A stretch of 11,558 nucleotides of DNA, taken from NCBI GenBank assembly GCA_002348825.1, contig DEBN01000111.1, forward strand, positions 1 to 11,558, written 5' to 3'. How positions within the stretch are numbered: the first letter of the stretch is position 1; every line of letters starts with the position of its first letter. Source of the stretch: Gammaproteobacteria bacterium UBA2955. Its GTDB lineage: Bacteria; Pseudomonadota; Gammaproteobacteria; Pseudomonadales; Azotimanducaceae. A program made the translations under genes and the position numbers. The notes beneath the pieces are model-generated. The model was not told the DNA's origin, made no database searches, and saw only the letters and a list, made by a program, of their open reading frames with translations. This document shows positions 1 through 7,403 of the stretch, one piece after another.

Positions 1-711
1 TTTTTGTTGTTGATGTTGGTGATGCCGTTTGTCGTAATGCGAGCGATTCGCTTTAACGCGATGATGAGCAGTTGGCGGGGCGTCCGCTTCGGTTTTCATG
101 GTGACATACCCGATGCCTATAAGACGGTGTTGTTTTGGCCCTTGTTCGGCGTTCTGACTCTTGGTCTCGGCATGCCTTACGCCTGGTACAAGCAGAATCA
201 GTATCTCTTCAATCACTATGCCTACGGGCAAACCGCAGCTACAACCTCAGCGAAACCTGCCGATTTTTATGCTGTGTTCCTCGCTGTCTTTTTGATTGGA
301 ACGCTCGGCGGAGTGGCTTTATTTGTGCTCGCCCTCATTCTCGGCGAATCTGTATTGGCCCTTGTTGTCGTTGGAGCGAGCTATCTGGTCTTTTATGTCT
401 TAATTTACTCTGCATACCGAAGCGTTTACTTCGTTGCCGTTTACAACAACATAGCAATTAAGGGTAATCGCCTGCAAACCGACGTCACGGTCGCCGGGCT
501 ATTTGCAATTATGTTGCCCAATGCTGTCTTCACCGTGCTCACCCTAGGACTTTACTACCCTTGGGCCGCCGTCAGACTGGCGCGCTACCTACAGTCTCAC
601 CTGTGGGTAGAGGCGGTAGACCTCGATAACTTTATCGCGGCAGAATTAGATCAACAAAACGCGTTGGGTGATGAGATTGGCGAAGCCTTTGATCTTGGCA
701 TTGGCATATAG
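1..711 (+). CDS. DUF898 (YjgN-like) multi-pass inner-membrane protein, 5' end missing
   Basis: The reading frame is open from the first base, so the gene begins upstream of the window and no real start can be chosen; about 236 codons are visible. The protein is strongly hydrophobic, with roughly four to five membrane segments visible. Two signatures recall the DUF898/YjgN family: a WRGVRFGFHG stretch near the start followed by FGVLTLGLGMPYAWYKQ, and near the C-terminus a second LTLGLYYPWAAVRLARYL. The repeated 'TLGL..P.A..' block before a charged membrane edge is typical of this family. Its biochemical function is unknown. The stop lies only 10 bases before the M48 peptidase start, so the two are probably co-transcribed. 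The C-terminal tail is acidic (EAVDLDNFIAAELDQQN...). I am fairly sure of the family and cannot give a role beyond a membrane protein. Confidence 0.85.
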   Translation, partial: FLLLMLVMPFVVMRAIRFNAMMSSWRGVRFGFHGDIPDAYKTVLFWPLFGVLTLGLGMPYAWYKQNQYLFNHYAYGQTAATTSAKPADFYAVFLAVFLIGTLGGVALFVLALILGESVLALVVVGASYLVFYVLIYSAYRSVYFVAVYNNIAIKGNRLQTDVTVAGLFAIMLPNAVFTVLTLGLYYPWAAVRLARYLQSHLWVEAVDLDNFIAAELDQQNALGDEIGEAFDLGIGI

Positions 712-721
712 CTAGGGCGCG

Positions 722-1789
722 ATGTTACTCGAGGGGACCTATTTTGATGGCGTCAATAGTTCGGGCTGGCCCGCGCAAGTAACGCTGGATGCGTCCTCGA
801 TAAAAGTAGCGTGGTCTGGCGGCCAGCGCATCATAAGCTTAGCAGATGTGGATGTTGAACCTGCCCTAGGCTCGGTGCCCCGCAAAGTGCACTGGGGTGC
901 TACCGACTACCTGATCAGCGACGATCAGGTGAATTTGGAGTCGCTTGCAACTCATTGCCGCGCGGGTGGTGTGGCTTATTATATCGCCCGTTTGGAGTCG
1001 AGCTTCAGCGGCGTAGTGATGGCTCTGGCGATCACTTTGAGCGTGCTGGTAGTGCTGGCGGTCTACGGCGTTCCCCGTTTAAGCGCATCGATTGCTCACC
1101 AATTGCCATTAGCGGTAAGCGCGCAACTCGCTGAGACGACGTTGGCGAATCTTGCCACGCTGCTAAGGGAATCTGAACTTCCCGCGACGCGCAAGCAGCA
1201 GTTGCGAGCATATTTTGCTCAACATGATCTCGCCGATGCGCCGCCAGTGGCCGTGCACTTCCGTCGTACTCCCGCATTTGTTGGTCCGAACGCGCTTACG
1301 CTCAGTGGCTCCACGGTGGTATTCACTGATGCGATCGTCGAGTTGATGTCCGACGATGAACAACTGCTCGCGGTTTTTTTACACGAGCTTGGCCACGCGC
1401 GTTTGCGTCACGTGGAACAAACACTGCTGCAGAGTGCCAGTTGGGCGGTATTGTTGACCTTCGTCACAGGGGATATGGGCGGTGTGAGTGAATTGGTGCT
1501 GACCCTGCCCTTCGCCGTCGGTCAGTCCGCATACTCGCGCGAGCATGAGCGCCAAGCGGATGCGTTTGCGGTCGCGCAGCTGCAGGCGCTGGGCATCGAC
1601 CCCGAAGTTTTTGCGCAGGCACTCGAGCAGCTGGAGCGCAGTCATCGAGAGGGTACGGAAGCAGAGCCCCCCGACGCTGAGGCAACCGATAAGACAAATG
1701 GCGTTAACCGCACACTGTTAGAGTTTTTGTCTTCGCACCCCATCACCAGCGATCGCATTGCGGCGATTCGCGCAGTTAAAGCTTCCTAG
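722..1789 (+). CDS. M48 family zinc metallopeptidase, membrane-anchored
   Basis: The 355-aa protein has three parts: an N-terminal soluble region (about 1-95) that is beta-rich by appearance, a single hydrophobic segment (about 97-117), and a C-terminal peptidase domain. The zinc motif HELGH is at residues 221-225 and the third ligand is most likely Glu276 in SREHERQAD (272-280), the usual M48 'E-x-x-A-D' element. The C-terminal SSHPITSDRIAAI (337-349) is the conserved SHP..xxRI ending of M48B/C-type proteases. A role in membrane or envelope protein turnover is inferred from the family (HtpX, BepA, Oma1). The ATG at 722 has only a weak AGGG (714-717) as ribosome binding site, suggesting translational coupling to the DUF898 gene. 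The N-terminal region before the membrane segment resembles the fused domain seen in M48 proteins paired with DUF898. No catalytic residue is missing. Confidence 0.9.
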   Translation: MLLEGTYFDGVNSSGWPAQVTLDASSIKVAWSGGQRIISLADVDVEPALGSVPRKVHWGATDYLISDDQVNLESLATHCRAGGVAYYIARLESSFSGVVMALAITLSVLVVLAVYGVPRLSASIAHQLPLAVSAQLAETTLANLATLLRESELPATRKQQLRAYFAQHDLADAPPVAVHFRRTPAFVGPNALTLSGSTVVFTDAIVELMSDDEQLLAVFLHELGHARLRHVEQTLLQSASWAVLLTFVTGDMGGVSELVLTLPFAVGQSAYSREHERQADAFAVAQLQALGIDPEVFAQALEQLERSHREGTEAEPPDAEATDKTNGVNRTLLEFLSSHPITSDRIAAIRAVKAS

Positions 1790-1820
1790 GCCAAACCGAT
1801 TCGCTGTCCTCGTCGGAAAG

Positions 1821-2474
1821 CTACAGGCCCAAGACATTTTCGGTTCGATAAATAATGGTCGACTGTGCCTCGATAATTGACGTGGGTTTGGGGCCATACA
1901 GCGTAAGCGTTTTGTACCCTTGCTCGCGCAGCGGGGCGAGCAGGCGCTGATATTCGGGGCGATGGGTGTCATCCAAAACAATTACGCCCTCTGGACGCAG
2001 TGCGCCGATGGCGGCGTGCACGCACTCAACCCGGTCGAGTCCATCGACTAAAATCAGGTCGAACGGCTCGTGGGCGTAAGGCGCTTGGATGTACTCCGGC
2101 CCGGGTGTTGCTGTGGCAAGCATCGCGTTGTCGGGTAAATAGGGCTGCAGTTCCTGCACCCATTCGGGAACGTGCTCAACACTGGTTACCGACTGTGTTC
2201 GCGCCGCGAAATACAATGTTGAGTAGCCGCTGCCGTATTCAAAAACCCGCAGTGTTTGTCGCAAACGCTCGTCCAGGAGTCTAATCAGGCTGTAGTTAAG
2301 CCACGGCAGCGGCTCACCGTCTTTGTTTACCGGACGGTTTTCGCGAAAAGAGCGAGCGAGACCGGTACTGTTGAAAAAAGATGCCGAATGGGATCGCAGG
2401 CGGAAAAAACGCAGTAGCGCGGACAAGGCCGAGCGCGGTTTGCTGGGTGGCGTAGGTGTCGCGGAGTTTGTCAT
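1821..2474 (-). CDS. Class I SAM-dependent methyltransferase-like protein
   Basis: This is a 217-aa protein when started at the ATG at 2474. The frame can be extended 16 codons to a TTG at 2522, but that adds a low-complexity leader, and the ATG has an AG-rich tract (AAAGATCAAAAGAAA) just upstream, so the shorter form is preferred. A Rossmann-type methyltransferase core is visible: motif I VFEYGSGYST (about 77-86) for S-adenosylmethionine binding, an acidic VEH (99-101) at the end of strand two, DLILVDG (139-145) as strand four, and VIVLDDT (164-170) as strand five. The C-terminal GPKPTSIIEAQSTIIYR resembles the ending of Methyltransf_24-like proteins. The basic, proline- and serine-rich first 45 residues are not part of the fold. 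The substrate is unknown. It is convergent with the M48 gene (31-base gap, no clear terminator) and divergent from the monooxygenase gene. Confidence 0.82.
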   Translation of the reverse strand: MTNSATPTPPSKPRSALSALLRFFRLRSHSASFFNSTGLARSFRENRPVNKDGEPLPWLNYSLIRLLDERLRQTLRVFEYGSGYSTLYFAARTQSVTSVEHVPEWVQELQPYLPDNAMLATATPGPEYIQAPYAHEPFDLILVDGLDRVECVHAAIGALRPEGVIVLDDTHRPEYQRLLAPLREQGYKTLTLYGPKPTSIIEAQSTIIYRTENVLGL

Positions 2475-2539
2475 TTTCTTTTGATCTTTTGCATGCGCAC
2501 AGGGTAGAGGCAGTGCTGACAACTCGGCAACCTAATTTA

Positions 2540-2579
2540 GCAGGCTTTACATAGTGAACTGGGCAAAGTCGCAGGCTTT
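2540..2579. repeat. 9-bp direct repeat in a divergent intergenic spacer
   Basis: GCAGGCTTT occurs at 2540-2548 and again at 2571-2579, so the copies start 31 bases apart, close to three helical turns. They lie in the roughly 200-base spacer between the divergently transcribed methyltransferase-like and monooxygenase genes, where a regulator site would be expected. No convincing sigma-70 promoter was found in this spacer on either strand: a CATAAT at 2638-2643 has no well-spaced -35. The spacing makes an operator possible, but a 9-bp repeat can arise by chance. Confidence 0.35.
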
Positions 2580-2675
2580 TGGCAAAATCGTTACGCGGAG
2601 GCGCGCGGTGTTGGTGGCCATGCCGCACGTACCATCGCATAATTTTATTAACTAAACAGATGAATGGGGGGGTGC

Positions 2676-4304
2676 ATGCAGACATCTGAAAATGAGTTCG
2701 ACGTCGTGGTGGTTGGTGCCGGTTTTTCTGGCATGTACTTATTGCACAAGCTACGTCAGGCCGGATTGTCTGCGCGGGTGCTCGAAGCTGGAAAAGACGT
2801 GGGCGGTACGTGGTATTGGAACCGTTATCCCGGTGCGCGCTGTGACGTACCAAGTATTGAATACTCATTCAGTTTTTCCCCCGAGCTGCAGCAAGAATGG
2901 CAGTGGACCGAAGTCATGGCGGCGCAACCAGAAATCCTCGACTACGCCAATCACATCGCACAGCGGTTTGACTTGCGCAGTGATATTGAATTTTCAACAC
3001 GCGTTGAGTCAGCTCACTTCCAAGAGCATGAACAGCGTTGGCGTGTCACCACTGATGCCGGCGTCGAGTACGCTGCGCGCTTTTGTGTCATGGCGACCGG
3101 CTGTCTTTCCGTTCCGAACACGCCACAAATAACCGGCGCCGATGATTTTGCAGGGGATGTCTTTCACACCGGAAACTGGCCTGCAGAGGGCGTAGATTTT
3201 TCCAAGCGCCGGGTGGGAATTATTGGTACCGGATCCTCGGCGATCCAAGCCATTCCTGTGATTGCGGAGCAGGTGGAGCATCTAACGATATTCCAGCGTA
3301 CGCCAAACTATACCATGCCAGCGCACAACCGGCCGTTGAGCGATGATTTCCGCAAGCAGGCCATAGAGAATTACGATGAAATTAGACAGCAGCAACGCGA
3401 GTCGCAAGTCGGAATAGTAGGCTATGGCTTTGGCTTCGGCGGTGCGGACAACGTAGAACCCACCGAGGCTATTTTGGAGACCACCGAAGCCGAGCGGGCT
3501 GCGTTAGTGGAAGAAGAAGGCTTTGTTGCGATCCGTCGGTTTGCTGACGTGGCGTTAGATCCCGAAGCCAACGAACTGGCTTGTGAGATGTATCGGCAAC
3601 AGATCGGCCGCGTGATTGATAACCCCGAAACTGCCGAAGCTTTGATGCCGCGCGATTATCCCATGGGTTGCAAGCGACCGGTTATCGACACCGACTACTA
3701 TGAGACCTTTAACCGTAGCAATGTCAGATTGGTGGATTTACGCAAAGGCGGAATCGAAACGATTACCGCGACCGGCATTCAAACTGCCCAAGGACATTTT
3801 GAGTTTGACACCCTCGTCTATGCCACAGGCTTTGATGCCATGACCGGGGCGTTGCAAAAAATAGACATCCGCGGTCGCGATAACGAACGCTTGAACGATC
3901 ACTGGGAGGCGGGGCCGCGAACCTACCTGGGCCTGCAGATCAATGGTTTTCCTAATTTGTTCACCGTTACTGGACCTGGCTCACCTTCAGTCCTGAGTAA
4001 CATGCTGGTGTCTATCGAACAGCATGTGGATTGGATTACCGATTGCATTGAACATATGCGCGATCACCAACTGCAACTCATCGAGCCGACTTTGGCTGCT
4101 GAAGAGGACTGGGTGTTGCATGTGAATGAAGTCGCCGAGGGCACCATGTTTACCGCGCCCTCATGCAACTCGTGGTATCTGGGCGCTAATATTCCGGGTA
4201 AACCGCGAATCTTTATGCCTTATGTAGGGGGAGTCGGTGAATACCGCAAAAAGTGTGATGAAGTCGTGGCAAACGATTACGAAGGATTTGTGCTGACTGC
4301 ATAA
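2676..4304 (+). CDS. Flavin-containing Baeyer-Villiger-type monooxygenase
   Basis: The 542-aa FAD- and NADPH-dependent enzyme is predicted to insert one oxygen atom next to a ketone, giving an ester or lactone. The start is taken at the ATG at 2676, preceded by a G-run; an ATG four codons upstream (2664) has no ribosome binding site and only adds MGGC. Visible motifs are the FAD Rossmann GAGFSG (14-19), GGTWYWNRYPGARCDVPS (about 43-60), typical of BVMOs, and the complete fingerprint F-x-G-x-x-x-H-T-x-x-W-P as FAGDVFHTGNWP (158-169). The second Rossmann motif GTGSSA (184-189) binds NADPH, and MGCKRPVIDTDYYETFNR (330-347) contains the Lys-Arg around the expected catalytic arginine. ATGF (384-387) and the GPGSPSVLSNM ending are also family-typical. 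The length fits cyclohexanone/phenylacetone monooxygenase relatives. The substrate cannot be read from sequence. The downstream esterase suggests that ester products are further hydrolysed. Confidence 0.93.
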   Translation: MQTSENEFDVVVVGAGFSGMYLLHKLRQAGLSARVLEAGKDVGGTWYWNRYPGARCDVPSIEYSFSFSPELQQEWQWTEVMAAQPEILDYANHIAQRFDLRSDIEFSTRVESAHFQEHEQRWRVTTDAGVEYAARFCVMATGCLSVPNTPQITGADDFAGDVFHTGNWPAEGVDFSKRRVGIIGTGSSAIQAIPVIAEQVEHLTIFQRTPNYTMPAHNRPLSDDFRKQAIENYDEIRQQQRESQVGIVGYGFGFGGADNVEPTEAILETTEAERAALVEEEGFVAIRRFADVALDPEANELACEMYRQQIGRVIDNPETAEALMPRDYPMGCKRPVIDTDYYETFNRSNVRLVDLRKGGIETITATGIQTAQGHFEFDTLVYATGFDAMTGALQKIDIRGRDNERLNDHWEAGPRTYLGLQINGFPNLFTVTGPGSPSVLSNMLVSIEQHVDWITDCIEHMRDHQLQLIEPTLAAEEDWVLHVNEVAEGTMFTAPSCNSWYLGANIPGKPRIFMPYVGGVGEYRKKCDEVVANDYEGFVLTA

Positions 4305-4442
4305 TTGACGCGGAGCAGGTGCCCTTAGGCATGCATGGCTGCCAAGGAATTAGCGACGTCGGCACGTGGTGACAACAAATAGACCTCGCGTGGCATCGGT
4401 TGTTCTCTTAGACTGTCGCGCTCGGTCGTTCTGGCGCATTCG

Positions 4443-5660
4443 ATGTTGCAACCCAAAACCGCCTATTTAACGGCGATCTCTGCCTGGTACGGTGCCTTTG
4501 GCATGCAGTCAGTGGTGTTCGCTTGGCTGGTGACTATGGTGTTGCGGGAACCCGCGGAGCGCGTGGGTCTTGCGCAGATGTCTTTGCTGTTGCCGGGCAT
4601 GTTGTTGATCCTGATCGCTGGAGTTTTGGCAGACCGGATTGGTCAGCGCCGCCAAGCTGCTTGGTCGCAGTTGTTTGCTGGCCTGATGCCCTTGGTGCTG
4701 GCGTTGGCCGTTTACGTGCAGGCGTTGAGTTTTACCGTAATGGTGGTTTATGCGCTGTTGATGGGGTGTGCTTCTGCTTTCCTCACCCCAGCCCGCGATG
4801 GTTTGTTAAACCACGTTGCCGGTTCAAACGTTCAGCGCACCGTCATGCAGGCAAGTTTGTGTCAATTCGGATTCCAGATCTTAGGCTATTCGTTTGCCGG
4901 ATTGGCGGATCAGTTGGGCGCCGAGATCATACTATTGGTGCAAAGCGTGGTTTTGCTACTCGGGGTTTGGGCCTACTTGCAGCTGCGCGAAGTAGCGCCA
5001 AACGCAACCTCGATAGAGCATGGCCAAGAGGATGTGCTCGCCAGCTTACGTGCCGGCGCGCGCACGGTAATCTACAATCCGCTCATGCGCACGGTAATGT
5101 TGCAGAACATAGCCATGGGCTGTTTTTTTATGGGTGCCTTTATTGTTGGTTTTCCATTGATTATGCGCGATGTCTTCGCAGGCAGTTCTGGCGACCTCGC
5201 TGTTCTAAACGCGCTGAACTCTCTGGGCCTCGTCGTCAGCATCTTGGCGCTGCTGCGCCTCGGCTTTGTGGCTAGAGCGGGGCGAGCTTTGGTAGTTGCT
5301 CAAGCCTTGGGTTCTTTAGTGCTGCTGAGTACCGGTCTTGTCGGTAACCAAACCTTGTTCATGTTCCTCGTGTTTGTTTGGGGGATATGTGGTGGCATTG
5401 CCATGCCGATGTCGCGCACGTTAATGCAGCAGTTGGCCCCTCCCGAGCAGCGCGCTCGGGTAATGAGCTTCTATGCGTTTTCTTTTATGGGTGCGGGCCC
5501 CATTGGCACCCTCTTTTGCGGTTATTTGGCGGATTTATTCGGCCCCCAGCAGGCCATTGTGATCAGTGGGGTCTGCATGCTTTCCGTGCTTGTGATCATT
5601 AGTCTCTCCAGTCCGCTTTGGCGCAGTAAATTGGAGCAGATTCAAGCTCAGCCGGAATAA
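4443..5660 (+). CDS. Major facilitator superfamily transporter (drug/metabolite exporter-like)
   Basis: The 405-aa protein has about twelve hydrophobic segments, the normal MFS count. The loop between segments 2 and 3 carries motif A as GVLADRIGQRR (60-70), with Asp64 and the basic cluster in place. A second, weaker copy occurs in the C-terminal half as GYLADLFGPQQ. The overall look is that of the EntS/MFS_3-type proton-coupled exporters, so efflux is more likely than uptake, but this is an inference. The ATG at 4443 has no recognisable ribosome binding site. No other standard start codon exists in frame back to a stop at 4380, so either the start is weak or translation is leaderless. It lies 138 bases after the monooxygenase and 17 bases before the esterase. 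It may move the substrate or product of those enzymes across the inner membrane. Confidence 0.88.
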   Translation: MLQPKTAYLTAISAWYGAFGMQSVVFAWLVTMVLREPAERVGLAQMSLLLPGMLLILIAGVLADRIGQRRQAAWSQLFAGLMPLVLALAVYVQALSFTVMVVYALLMGCASAFLTPARDGLLNHVAGSNVQRTVMQASLCQFGFQILGYSFAGLADQLGAEIILLVQSVVLLLGVWAYLQLREVAPNATSIEHGQEDVLASLRAGARTVIYNPLMRTVMLQNIAMGCFFMGAFIVGFPLIMRDVFAGSSGDLAVLNALNSLGLVVSILALLRLGFVARAGRALVVAQALGSLVLLSTGLVGNQTLFMFLVFVWGICGGIAMPMSRTLMQQLAPPEQRARVMSFYAFSFMGAGPIGTLFCGYLADLFGPQQAIVISGVCMLSVLVIISLSSPLWRSKLEQIQAQPE

Positions 5661-5664
5661 CCAC

Positions 5665-5670
5665 AGGAGG
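5665..5670 (+). promoter_or_regulatory. Strong ribosome binding site that fixes a GTG start
   Basis: AGGAGG sits seven bases before the GTG at 5678. It supports this non-ATG start for the esterase gene; the resulting N-terminus MRRRDF begins a plausible Tat signal peptide. It lies just downstream of the stop codon of the transporter gene. Confidence 0.8.
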
Positions 5671-5677
5671 AAGCTGC

Positions 5678-7231
5678 GTGCGACGGCGAGATTTCATAAT
5701 AGCGGCTGGATCTTTGGCCACCGTTGGTGCCTTGAATGGCTGCAGTAGCACTCGTCCGGGTGCGCTTGTGCGGACCCAAGCGGGCCAGATTCGAGGCGAG
5801 ATTGCCGCTGGCGTTCACCGCTTTCTGGGCGTTCCCTACGCCGAGCCGCCCTTTGGTGAACTGCGTTTCAAAGCGCCGGTGCCGCGCAAGTCATGGGATG
5901 GCGTCTATACGGCTAATCGATACGGTTTGGCGTGTCCGCAAACCGGGCGGCCGCAGCCCGGGGTGCCGGTCGTGGGAGAGGATTGTCTTAATCTGAATGT
6001 CTGGACGCCGGACCCCAGTGCGACGGATTTGCCAGTTATGGTTTGGGTGCATGGTGGTGAGCAGATGACCGGTTCTGGATCCATGCCGCTGTTTGACGGC
6101 ACTCAATTCGCCAATGAAGGCGTGGTTTTGGTGACCTGTAACCGTCGCCTTGGTGCAGAGGGCTATCTATATCTCGAGTCGGCAATGGGGGCCGGAGTTG
6201 GTCCCGGCAATCTGGGCGTGCTCGATCAAATTCAAGTCTTGCGCTGGGTGCAGGAGAACATCGCGGCTTTTGGCGGAGACGCGGAGAACGTCACGCTGTT
6301 CGGTCAATCGGGTGGTGCCGCCATAGTGCAAGCGTTGGTGGCGACGCCCGCAGCCCGTGGTTTGGTGCATCGAGTGATTCCGCAAAGCGGCGCTTATGCG
6401 GCGCAACGTCCAGAGTCTGCACAACGCATAACCGATTTTGTGCTCGAACAGCTGGCAATAGAGCCGGGTGATCTTGCCGCTCTGCAATCCGTACCGAGTG
6501 TCCAGTTGGCAGCGATGTATCCGGCGATTCGTGAGCTAGGGTTTGGCCAGCCGAGTTCTTACTTACCGGTCATCGGCGAATCTATGCCAGTGCATCCGGC
6601 GGACGCAGCCCATGCCGGTTTTGGGCTCGAGCTAGACTATCTAACCGGTTCATGTGCCGATGAGGCCAAATTTTTTACCGCGACAGAGGGTACCGGGCTG
6701 AGTGGTCGTTCGCGTCAGCACCCAGAGGGTATTTTGCGGACCGGTGATGTAGATCGTCAGCGACTGTTGTCTGTGTATATTCAGCAGCGGCCAGATCTCA
6801 GTTCTGAAGAAGCCGAATTGGCTATGCTTGGTGATGTTCTTGTTCGCGTACCAACATTGCGTGTGGCACAAGGGCATTCGCTGCGCGGATCGGGTAAGAC
6901 TTATTGTTACTACTTTGCTTGGTCGCCTGCGCAGGTGGGGGCGGCTCACGGCTTGGATCTCATAATGTTTGGCAATGGAATGCCATTTCAACCCGATGTG
7001 GTAGGCGCAGAAGCGGCGCAAGTAGGTGCGTTTATGCGCCGTGCTTGGAGCAACTTCGCGCGCAACGGGGACCCGAGCGTTGCAGGGCTAGAGTGGCCTC
7101 AATACAACAATAAGCGCCAGCGTACTGTGGTGATCCAACCGCAGCCAAGCATCATTGAACAACCCTTTGCCCAGCAAAGTCGCATCTTAGGTCGAGTGAT
7201 GTCGAACAGCTGGCAATCCATGGGGCTCTGA
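5678..7231 (+). CDS. Type B carboxylesterase, predicted Tat-exported lipoprotein
   Basis: The 517-aa alpha/beta-hydrolase belongs to the carboxylesterase type B (cholinesterase-like) family and hydrolyses carboxylic esters. The N-terminus RRRDFIIAAGSLATVGALNGC has a twin-arginine R-R-x-F motif, a hydrophobic core and a lipobox LNGC with Cys22, so export by Tat and anchoring to a membrane is predicted. The family signature EDCLNLNVWTP is at 101-111. The nucleophile elbow is GQSGG with Ser211; the acid is Glu329 (SCADEAKFF); the histidine is His424 (GAAHGLDLIMFGN). The oxyanion-hole loop is unusual: HGGE (125-128) where most members have HGGG. The elbow is GQSGG rather than the common GESAG. 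The triad is complete, so activity is expected. It ends 37 bases before a strong terminator, closing the monooxygenase/transporter cluster. Confidence 0.9.
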   Translation: MRRRDFIIAAGSLATVGALNGCSSTRPGALVRTQAGQIRGEIAAGVHRFLGVPYAEPPFGELRFKAPVPRKSWDGVYTANRYGLACPQTGRPQPGVPVVGEDCLNLNVWTPDPSATDLPVMVWVHGGEQMTGSGSMPLFDGTQFANEGVVLVTCNRRLGAEGYLYLESAMGAGVGPGNLGVLDQIQVLRWVQENIAAFGGDAENVTLFGQSGGAAIVQALVATPAARGLVHRVIPQSGAYAAQRPESAQRITDFVLEQLAIEPGDLAALQSVPSVQLAAMYPAIRELGFGQPSSYLPVIGESMPVHPADAAHAGFGLELDYLTGSCADEAKFFTATEGTGLSGRSRQHPEGILRTGDVDRQRLLSVYIQQRPDLSSEEAELAMLGDVLVRVPTLRVAQGHSLRGSGKTYCYYFAWSPAQVGAAHGLDLIMFGNGMPFQPDVVGAEAAQVGAFMRRAWSNFARNGDPSVAGLEWPQYNNKRQRTVVIQPQPSIIEQPFAQQSRILGRVMSNSWQSMGL

Positions 7232-7268
7232 GCAAAATTGCAGTCGCAGGCCAAGCTACGCCAACAAA

Positions 7269-7292
7269 AAAGGGCCGGAAAACCGGCCCTTT
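7269..7292. terminator. Intrinsic terminator, probably bidirectional
   Basis: A perfect 10-bp inverted repeat, AAGGGCCGG(...)CCGGCCCTT in outline, with an AAAA tetraloop (7279-7282) spans these bases. On the plus strand it ends the esterase transcript, although the run of T there is short (TTTC). On the minus strand the stem is followed by six T residues (TTTTTTG), a better U-tract. This suggests that it also, or mainly, ends a minus-strand transcript coming from about 7397. Confidence 0.88.
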
Positions 7293-7311
7293 CGCTCAAT
7301 AAAGAGCAGCT

Positions 7312-7332
7312 CGTAGTTAAGGATCAACTACG
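7312..7332 (-). other. 7-bp hairpin overlapping the micro-ORF stop codon
   Basis: CGTAGTT (7312-7318) and AACTACG (7326-7332) form a perfect stem with a 7-base loop. On the minus-strand RNA the loop reads GAUCCUU. Its UCCUU is complementary to AAGGA of the upstream Shine-Dalgarno block, so a pseudoknot that hides the ribosome binding site is conceivable. Confidence 0.45.
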
Positions 7333-7366
7333 CGAGATGACCCCTACAACTTGCAATAGATAACAC
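7328..7366 (-). CDS. Candidate 12-residue micro-ORF behind a perfect Shine-Dalgarno
   Basis: GTG at 7366 opens a frame encoding MLSIASCRGHLA with a TAG stop at 7330-7328. GGAGG lies 6 bases upstream, an ideal spacing, within a 13-nt complement to the 16S 3' end. The peptide has one Cys and one Arg-Gly pair and no run of a single regulatory amino acid, so it does not look like a classical attenuator leader. The stop codon lies inside a hairpin. No protein-coding gene follows in the same direction before the terminator. Whether the peptide or only ribosome binding matters is unknown. The short length gives no statistical support; confidence rests on the ribosome binding site and terminator framing it. 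Confidence 0.4.
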   Translation of the reverse strand: MLSIASCRGHLA

Positions 7367-7403
7367 TGATCACCTCCTTTTAATAATTGCTAATGGGACC
7401 TCA

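Larger units (their letters stand above)
7263..7397 (-). ncRNA. Candidate small transcript with a full anti-SD complement and micro-ORF
   Basis: Read on the minus strand, a coherent mini transcription unit is visible. A promoter-like pair, TTGCTT and CATAAT (7404-7409) spaced about 16 bases apart, is followed by a short leader. Next comes AAAGGAGGTGATC (7368-7380), complementary to essentially the whole 3' tail of 16S rRNA (GATCACCTCCTTT). A 12-codon reading frame follows, then a 7-bp hairpin, and the transcript would end at the strong stem plus U-tract at 7292-7263. The predicted RNA is about 135 nt. The -35 match is poor (3 of 6), so the promoter is the weakest part. It could be a dual-function or ribosome-contacting small RNA, a leader-peptide-like gene, or a fragment of a larger regulatory locus. 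I do not recognise it as a named RNA family. Confidence 0.5.

Noticed and set aside
2474..2522. TTG start at 2522 for the methyltransferase-like gene
   Set aside because: It adds 16 unconserved-looking residues without a ribosome binding site; the ATG at 2474 has an AG-rich tract upstream.
4321..4350. Possible terminator hairpin after the monooxygenase gene (GGCA...TGCC)
   Set aside because: The stem is short with a mismatch and there is no following T-run.
7367..7380. Plus-strand GATCACCTCCTTTT as the 3' end of a 16S rRNA gene
   Set aside because: Only the terminal tail matches; the preceding helix-45 sequence of 16S rRNA is absent, so it is better read as an SD on the other strand.
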